From positions 40,789,134 through 40,853,133 of the forward strand of contig OZ022238.1 of NCBI GenBank assembly GCA_963978895.1: a DNA stretch of 64,000 nucleotides, read 5' to 3'. The DNA comes from Erpobdella octoculata. Taxonomy: Eukaryota; Annelida; Clitellata; Hirudinida; Erpobdellidae. Shown piece after piece: positions 58,111 through 64,000 of the stretch. Below the pieces are notes generated by a model that was given only the letters and a program-made list of their open reading frames with translations, made no database searches and was not told the origin of the DNA. The translations under genes were made by a program, and so were the position numbers. Numbering within the stretch: the stretch's first letter is position 1; each line of letters begins with the position of its first letter.

Positions 58111-58140
58111 GTCAATATGTGACGTCATGTAATCACGTGG
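58111..58140. promoter_or_regulatory. CRE and E-box pair upstream of DAPP1
   Basis: A perfect palindromic TGACGTCA (58120-58127) and CACGTG (58134-58139) lie 7 bp apart, about 375 bp upstream of the predicted DAPP1 ATG. These are classic CREB/ATF and bHLH sites. The surroundings are otherwise AT-rich. No TATA box is evident. Confidence 0.45.
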
Positions 58141-58238
58141 TGCGTTAGAAATTGAGATGTTTCTGACAAATACTGACAATTATTATTTTTATTCGGTTAA
58201 TTTTAGCCTAATAATGCTATATTGCGCAGGTGTGTAGA

Positions 58239-58296
58239 CGTCGGGGTTACCAATTGTAGTCGGGGTCGTCAAATGTAGTCAGGGTCACCAGTTGTG
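58239..58296 (+). repeat. Three copies of a 19-bp unit
   Basis: CGGGGTTACCAATTGTAGT, CGGGGTCGTCAAATGTAGT and CAGGGTCACCAGTTGTGGT follow one another without gaps, just left of the pogo-like element. Confidence 0.8.
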
Positions 58297-58324
58297 GTCA
58301 CTTTGTCTTGACTAAAGGTGCGTA

Positions 58325-60024
58325 GGGGAGAACCGGACTGAATAGCCACTGTACAAAACGGCCACTGAGATTTTCTCATTTGTTAAATTATTTTTTACGC
58401 CCATCTCTTTTTTAAAATGCGTATATATATGAACTCTTTGTTCAGTGTTGTTCTTTTGTCTCTCGTGTATTTCGTTCAGCATTTATAGAGCTTTTTGTTT
58501 TTTCGCACGAAAAAGTGAAAACGAGTCAGGTCAGAACTATTCTATTCTTATCAAATATTTAAGTTTATATTTTGTAAGATATTTTTAGTAAATAAAGAGA
58601 TGTTTGATTAATATTTTAATCTAAAGTTTGGATGTCAAAAATTATTATTTTGCTCGTAGCAGGCTAAAATGCTCGTACATCTCGGTTCGTACTAAATGAC
58701 CACTGTAAGGTCGTACTGAATGACCATAGTTATTCAGTATTGCTGAATGTTTAAATTTTCATAAATGTGTTTAGGTTCATTATTGATCAAAATGTTAATG
58801 TAATATAATGAAATTGTTTATTATATTAAAGACATATACATATTAATCACTACTTAATGTTGTTATGGTTATGTTTCAGAATGAGAAACAGACTATCTAC
58901 AGCTGTGAAGGGGGGATGGTCCCAAAAAAACATGGAAAGAGCAGTAGAAGATGTTTTGAAAGCTTGCTTGCCAGTTAAATCTGCAGCAGAGAAGCACCAA
59001 GTGAGTAGAACATCACTGAGGCTAGACTGGATGCAATTCGCAGAGGAGATAGTTTTGAAAGTAAAGCTAATTCTCAATCATCGATGAGAGTTTTCAGTTC
59101 AAATGAAGAGCTTCAGTTGAAAGAGTATTTAATACATGCCTCAAAAATGGGTTATGGGTTGAGTACACTTAAGCTCCGTTCACTGGCATATGAATTTGCT
59201 ATCAGACTAAAGAAGAGGCTGAATGAGAAACAGACTATCTACAGCTGTGAAGGGGGGATGGTCCCAAAAAAACATGGAAAGAGCAGTAGAAGATGTTTTG
59301 AAAGCTTGCTTGCCAGTTAAATCTGCAGCAGAGAAGTACCAAGTGAGTAGAACATCACTGAGGCTAGACTGGATGCAATTCGCAGAGGAGATAGTTTTGA
59401 AAGTAAAGCTAATTCTCAATCATCGATGAGAGTTTTCAGTTCAAATGAAGAGCTTCAGTTGAAAGAGTATTTAATACATGCCTCAAAAATGGGTTATGGG
59501 TTGAGTACACTTAAGCTCCGTTCACTGGCATATGAATTTGCTATCAGACTAAAAAAGAGGCTACTTCATTCTAGGAAAAGTGTAGAAAGCCCTTGGGTGA
59601 AGAATAAGCAAGCTGGAAAAGACTAGGTGCAAGCCTTTATAAAATGAAAAAAAATTTTTTTTTTTTTTTCAATTAACATTAATAAAGATTTTTCTGTGAA
59701 ATAAAATATTTTGGCTTACCATTTGTTGAGAATTGTGTCTTCTATAATAAAAATTGCATGAGTGGCCATTGAGTACTTGGGGGTGGCCATTCAATACTAC
59801 CAGGTTGTACTGAATGGCCAGCCAGAAATTTTGGAAGAGGTTGCGTTATTTATCGTTTTTTATAAAATTGTTATAATATGAAAATTTTTAATGAGCGGTT
59901 TTCAGTAGTGGAATGTTTTTGCTTTCATTATGTGAAAAATTTTTATTTCTATCACATAGTTTTTTTGTATGATTGATTTGAATAAAAGTGTAAAATTGTG
60001 TGACCATTTGGTACCACTCTCCCC
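58325..60024 (+). mobile_element. pogo/Tigger-like DNA transposon, catalytic domain lost
   Basis: The left end GGGGAGAACCGG and the right end, in reverse complement GGGGAGAGTGG, form a short inverted repeat with TA on both sides (58323-58324 and 60025-60026), the Tc1/mariner-pogo target. Words of the type ACTGAATGGCCA recur near both ends (about 58336, 58700-58740, 59765-59825), like subterminal binding sites. The coding remnant has only DNA-binding modules, duplicated in tandem. Confidence 0.8.
58881..59626 (+). pseudogene. pogo-type CENP-B-like DNA-binding region in two tandem copies
   Basis: A 341-bp unit occurs at 58881-59221 and 59222-59562, differing by only a few bases (for example AGCACC versus AGTACC). 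Each unit encodes a psq-type helix-turn-helix (ERAVEDVLKACLPVKSAAEK then VSRTSLRLD) and, in a different frame, the start of a CENP-B-type domain (VFSSNEELQLKEYLIHASK, LRSLAYEFAIRLKK). The frameshift between them is in both copies and thus older than the duplication. After copy 2 the CENP-B-type domain continues to WVKNKQAGKD and stops at TAG where the family usually has Trp. No DDE domain follows. Confidence 0.75.
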
Positions 60025-60466
60025 TACAGTACACAGTGACCGGTTTTTTTATCTGTTCGCCAGAACTGGTGCATAGCCTATTATAATTTATTTTGGTGCC
60101 AGAGAGCATGCCACTATATAAGAATGCTTTCTGTGTCCCCTAAATGACAAACATTGTTTTGATAAGAACAATGTCACATCTATCATCCGTTTTAAAACTT
60201 TCCTGTTCTTTTCAACTTGGCGACGCTCTTGACTGATCAAATCAGATATCACAGTTTTATCATTTGATATACAATATTTAGCAAGCAAGCAATAACATGT
60301 CGCATTTTGATGCTGAATAGAAGCTTCCTGTTAAACAATTTTTTCCATACTTTTTTTCCATTTAGAAACTCCTGAATTTGGGTCACACCATTCCTTGCTG
60401 ACGGACTGATCCAGCAATGGTTATTTTAACATTATTGTAAAGCTGGAAGAAATCCGACACTGGCTG
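60025..60466. other. Gene-free spacer between pogo-like and hAT elements
   Basis: Contains GTACACAGTGACCGG and GCCAGAACTGG words also seen near 37615-37790, suggesting a shared dispersed repeat. No exon recognised. Confidence 0.4.
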
Positions 60467-61196
60467 CAGAGGCGTGGATTGGGGAGGGCTGAGGGGGGCA
60501 ACGGCCCCCCTCAAGATTTTTCCACCAAATAAAAAAATGTCATTTCTAGCTCACCCATGATTGAGTATTTAGATTAGTTGATAAAAGCAGTATTTATCAT
60601 ACTTTTTGAATTATATCTACCTAGTTATATCCCTGCTAATATTTTTCTTTCAGTGTCTTCGGTCCATCCAATCGAACTCGCATGAAATTTAGCCCCGTGT
60701 ATCTGTCCTAGCTTGACGAACGATTGGCATTATTCTTATCCTACCCGGTTGTTTAAGCTTTCTTACCAAGCTTTTTCCAATTCCTTTTAAATTATTTTTA
60801 TTAGCTCACACACAATTCAGTATTTAGATTAGTTGATGAAGGCAGTATTTATCATACTTGTTACAGTTGTTGATCAATATCCAATTAGTTAAATATCTTC
60901 TATTATTTTCCAATTTTCTAGTACCTTTAGTCTATTTGATCTTGATGATTCAGCGGACAATTTTGCAAAAATGAAAGAACGCGATACCCTTTGTTACATT
61001 CATAATTACGTTTTTTGTCTGCATTCATTATCAAATAAAAGTTAAATTTTTTAACTGTTTTTAACTAATTTGATGTTTTACATAAAATAACAACATACAA
61101 ATGTATATTGGGATGGTCATTTTTGTTCGAAGATTCTCTGGGTTAAATTTGAAAAATCTTTACCCCCCTCAACATTTTGCTGAATCCACGCCTCTG
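60467..61196. mobile_element. Non-autonomous hAT element
   Basis: The 14-bp ends CAGAGGCGTGGATT and AATCCACGCCTCTG are perfect inverted repeats, flanked by a perfect 8-bp duplication ACTGGCTG (60459-60466 and 61197-61204). The interior is AT-rich with one ~200-bp internal duplication (around AGTATTTAGATTAGTTGAT) and no ORF. Confidence 0.9.
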
Positions 61197-61204
61197 ACTG
61201 GCTG

Positions 61205-61388
61205 GAGAGCTGAGCCGGTTGAACTTTGAACAATTTGAAATAAATCCTTATAAGTCTCAGACAGCACCACACCACTTACATATACATGCTCGATCATCAT
61301 TGTGGTTGCATCAGCTGCAGTGTAAAAATTGAACAATTTTTCCAGGGGGGGTCGAAGTCAGAGGTTGTAGAATGAAGGTGAATGCCCT

Positions 61389-61477
<89 letters not shown>

Positions 61478-63143
61478 ATATTGTGCACATATTTAACCAC
61501 TTTATTTTTTTCATGTTATGTTCAACAAAATTAAAAAAGATGTTTTACTATCCTTTTAAAAAATGTTACAAAACCCTCATACACAAGAAATTGTTTAAGT
61601 TAAAATATAATTCTTTAGCTGAAAAAGTCAATATATCTATTTCTAAGATGAAAAATTATATTTCTTATTTAAAAATCATATGGTTTAAAGAGTGTTACTA
61701 TTTCAAACAATATAAATGAAAAACTAACCCATAAAAACAAAGTTTTTATTATAAATCCTTTATATACGATCCTAGATTTCCGGTACTAATTCCTTTTACA
61801 GCCCAGAGCCAAATTCAAAAATTAAAAATCCGTTAAAATTTGGTGTTTTTTGAAAGACTTAATTATACAATATCCGATCAAACTGAAATTTTGATAGATT
61901 CAATTGTCTCGCAGCCCAAGTCGATGTGCCAAATTTCAGCTCGATCGGATAACGGGAAGTGAGTTAATTTTGGACTCAAAGTTTGTGACCGACAGACAAT
62001 CGAAAATAATATAAAGGATTTAAAAATAGGTTGTATTATCTAAAAATACAGGCATAAGGATAAGCTGGGGCGGTCAGGCGGGGTCAAAACCCGACCCCCC
62101 CAGTGTAATGTTTTGATTTTCTTAGGGAGGGTCGGCAATGTGTCCAAACCCCCCGGCAATTTTTACCCTGATCAGCTGGATAATATTACGTTATAGCCAG
62201 TAATGCGACTTAATGCACACATTCATAAAAGATCACTAGCTTCAACACCTGTGATTTTCAGTGTTCATAGATGGCGGACATTTTTGTAGTGGGGCACCAA
62301 GGGGCGCCATTTAGGACCCAACCCCCGGGCCTATAGCTGAATCCGCCACTGGGCACCTTCCAGGTGACGCCAGTGGCTGTCTTATTGCAATATTTGAACT
62401 TTGAATTTATTATACACGCCCGAGCTCTCTTGACATTCTACAGAGACAAATAGTCCGAACCCTTTTTCACTTGCCGTTATAAACTGACATTAACCGTCGT
62501 CATTTCATAACTACTTAAAGCCCTTTAGGACTTAGGTACGCCACTTTAAATTTGTCAAACATTATTATTAATGTCATCTCATGTACATTCTCATGATGTG
62601 CCCTCTTAGCATTGGTTTCGGTTTAATTTCGCTCAAACACCCTCAAACATTTCCCACAAAATGTTACGGTCATACAAACCGGGGGCGGCAACACTCTAGA
62701 TTCAAGAAAAAATACCTATGAATTTGGATGAAAATATAGAATTCTGAAAACATTTCTTGAAAATTATGACTACCCTCCACCCCGGTCATCAGCTATTTTA
62801 AAAAGAAAAGTTTAGAGAAATGATCTGCAACTGTCCCTCTCCCAGCCATCAGTCTAAAATAAAAGTTTACAAGTGTTCAATTAAAACATTTTGGCATTGA
62901 TAATTCCCATCCAACTGCATTTTTAATGGATCTTCTATGAGAAAACGAATAAGCCGGACCTAGTAATTATAAAGACTAACATATTATCTTTATGTTATCG
63001 ATGGGGGTGGTTATTACTAAACACCATCACCAAAAACTGCATCAACAAGAGGCAATAATACATATACATGTATTTATTAATAACCAAATATTTGTAAGAA
63101 AACGCTGAAAAATTTACAAAAACAATTCATTTTAAACAAACAT
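61205..63143. other. Gene-free stretch 3' of UTP3
   Basis: Holds an AT microsatellite (61391-61475), a dispersed fragment at 61790-62010 with CAGCTCGATCGGATA (common near the ends of several invertebrate retroelements), C-rich hAT-like debris at 62060-62360 ending CCGCCACTG, and copies of the CTACC...GGTCATCAGC unit near 62770. No exon recognised. Confidence 0.5.
61391..61475. repeat. (AT)n microsatellite, ~85 bp
   Basis: Perfect AT dinucleotides; Tyr-Ile frames across it are artefacts. Confidence 0.97.
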
Positions 63144-64000
63144 TTATTTAAACTTGATGCCTTTCTTGATTCCAGCCTTAATACCTGAGATTTCACCATC
63201 ATATTTACGGATCTCCTTTCTTGGCTCTCGAATTTGACCCTTTCTTCGAATTTTGGCCTTTCTGTACTTGTTTCTATTTCTGACTCGAGGATTCTTGTTA
63301 GCCTTATTCCTACTTGGAGTTAAACCTCTATTTTTCGCAATTGTTTTAGTTATCGCTCTCCTGTCTCCATCTTCGCCCAATTCCTCATTGCCACTCATGC
63401 TTTCTTTATCGCCATCTTCCAAACTATCATCTGCTTCATTGGGTTTTGATCCTGAAAATTTGCTCAACATTAACGACTTCAAACCTTGTTTGTATTCCAG
63501 TATCCTGCTCATAACCGGATGACTGGCTGCATTTTCTCTTTTGAATTTAAGGACCAAATAGAAATTTAGATTCAAGCAGTAATCTAACATTAATTTCAAT
63601 GCTGTTTTTCTAAATTTTGAGTCAAGAACAGTTGGATCTGAGCATTCATTTATCACACATTTTAAAGTAGATTTCAGTTCTTCAACCAATGGTAGCAACT
63701 CAGGCGATTCATTTTCTAACACTTTCTGCTTCTCTTTTTCAGATAAGTCAGACAAATTTTTCTGAGTCTGTTGAAAATCTAATTTCCTAGTTTCCAGCGT
63801 AGATTTTAAATTTGACAACCCAAAATCATCGTCATCGAGATATCCAGCTAGATTTTTTTGAAGCTTGGCAACTTCCTTTTCCTCAAGCTGGTCGTCATCC
63901 AGATCAGATTCTAACATCTCACTATCAGAATCATCAGCAGCTTTTTCTTTTTCATCTCCAGATTCATCACTGCTATCAAAAATATCATAACTGCGTCCTG
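63144..64000 (-). CDS. UTP3: UTP3/SAS10, C-terminal part; 5' end outside window
   Basis: The frame is open from the window edge at 64000 down to a stop at 63146-63144, about 285 codons. UTP3/SAS10 is a nucleolar protein of the small-subunit processome needed for early pre-18S rRNA cleavage. Visible features are acidic Asp/Glu/Ser runs (DSSDESGDEKEKAADDSDSE near the edge), a central SAS10/UTP3-C1D domain (LLPLVEELKSTLKCVIN, LDYCLNLNFYLVLKFKRE, HPVMSRILEYKQGLKSL) and the Lys/Arg-rich SAS10 C-terminal domain (TKTIAKNRGLTPSR, NPRVRNRNKYRKAKIRRKG, then REPRKEIRKYDGEISGIKAG). No intron is needed within this part. The stop codon lies inside an AATAAA-like hexamer; other signals may be used. Confidence 0.95.
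   Translation of the reverse strand, partial: GRSYDIFDSSDESGDEKEKAADDSDSEMLESDLDDDQLEEKEVAKLQKNLAGYLDDDDFGLSNLKSTLETRKLDFQQTQKNLSDLSEKEKQKVLENESPELLPLVEELKSTLKCVINECSDPTVLDSKFRKTALKLMLDYCLNLNFYLVLKFKRENAASHPVMSRILEYKQGLKSLMLSKFSGSKPNEADDSLEDGDKESMSGNEELGEDGDRRAITKTIAKNRGLTPSRNKANKNPRVRNRNKYRKAKIRRKGQIREPRKEIRKYDGEISGIKAGIKKGIKFK

Overview
This is AT-rich, intron-bearing, repeat-dense nuclear DNA from a bilaterian invertebrate. Genes are split by GT-AG introns, and an internal block carries (CCCTAA)n-type telomere-like repeats, which argues against an arthropod-type TTAGG telomere. The encoded proteins are typical animal proteins: a COUP-TF nuclear receptor, the N-terminal Asn amidohydrolase NTAN1, the SH2-PH adaptor DAPP1 and the ribosome-biogenesis factor UTP3/SAS10. 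I cannot place the phylum from the sequence alone.

Layout. 1-6144 is mostly intron and repeats at the 3' side of a minus-strand NR2F/COUP-TF gene, whose two visible coding exons lie at 6145-7427; its last exon is not found here. 7428-9180 is its presumed 5' region. 9181-15990 is a repeat mosaic with a degenerate hammerhead-ribozyme fold, a hAT element (12090-14120) carrying a second nested hAT element and a ~460-bp TAA microsatellite, and another hAT derivative that keeps a BED zinc finger. 15998-19660 is a decayed CR1-like LINE (minus). 19977-22420 holds a hAT fragment, a ~180-bp tandem array and a tRNA-derived SINE. 22724-31533 is a minus-strand MADF-BESS gene whose 7.3-kb first intron contains a complete two-exon gene on the opposite strand (24782-30000, 715 aa, unrecognised), itself interrupted by transposons. 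32871-36569 is a satellite-bearing Helitron-like element; 37041-37305 is a telomere-like minisatellite.

39144-49738 is a nested retrotransposon complex. A scrambled, partly inverted and decayed Ty3/Gypsy element (K02A2.6-like, tRNA-Ser-type primer site) was invaded within its integrase by an intact CsRn1-type Gypsy element (44090-48774) with identical 334-bp LTRs and a 4-bp target duplication. The complex ends in an unusual genomic copy of a tRNA-Ser 3' half including CCA. Then come a hAT deletion derivative with an intact 325-aa ORF (49851-51977) and a 14-bp minisatellite (52277-52720).

53131-57747 is the most compact genic part: NTAN1 (10 exons, plus) and DAPP1 (7 exons, minus) converge tail to tail with facing poly(A) signals 11 bp apart. 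58325-60024 is a pogo/Tigger-like element with a tandemly duplicated DNA-binding region and no catalytic domain; 60467-61196 is a further hAT derivative. The window closes inside UTP3/SAS10 (63144-64000, minus).

The host genes do not form a pathway; they are independent neighbours. Their exon structures were assembled by hand from splice signals and family similarity and have not been checked against transcripts.
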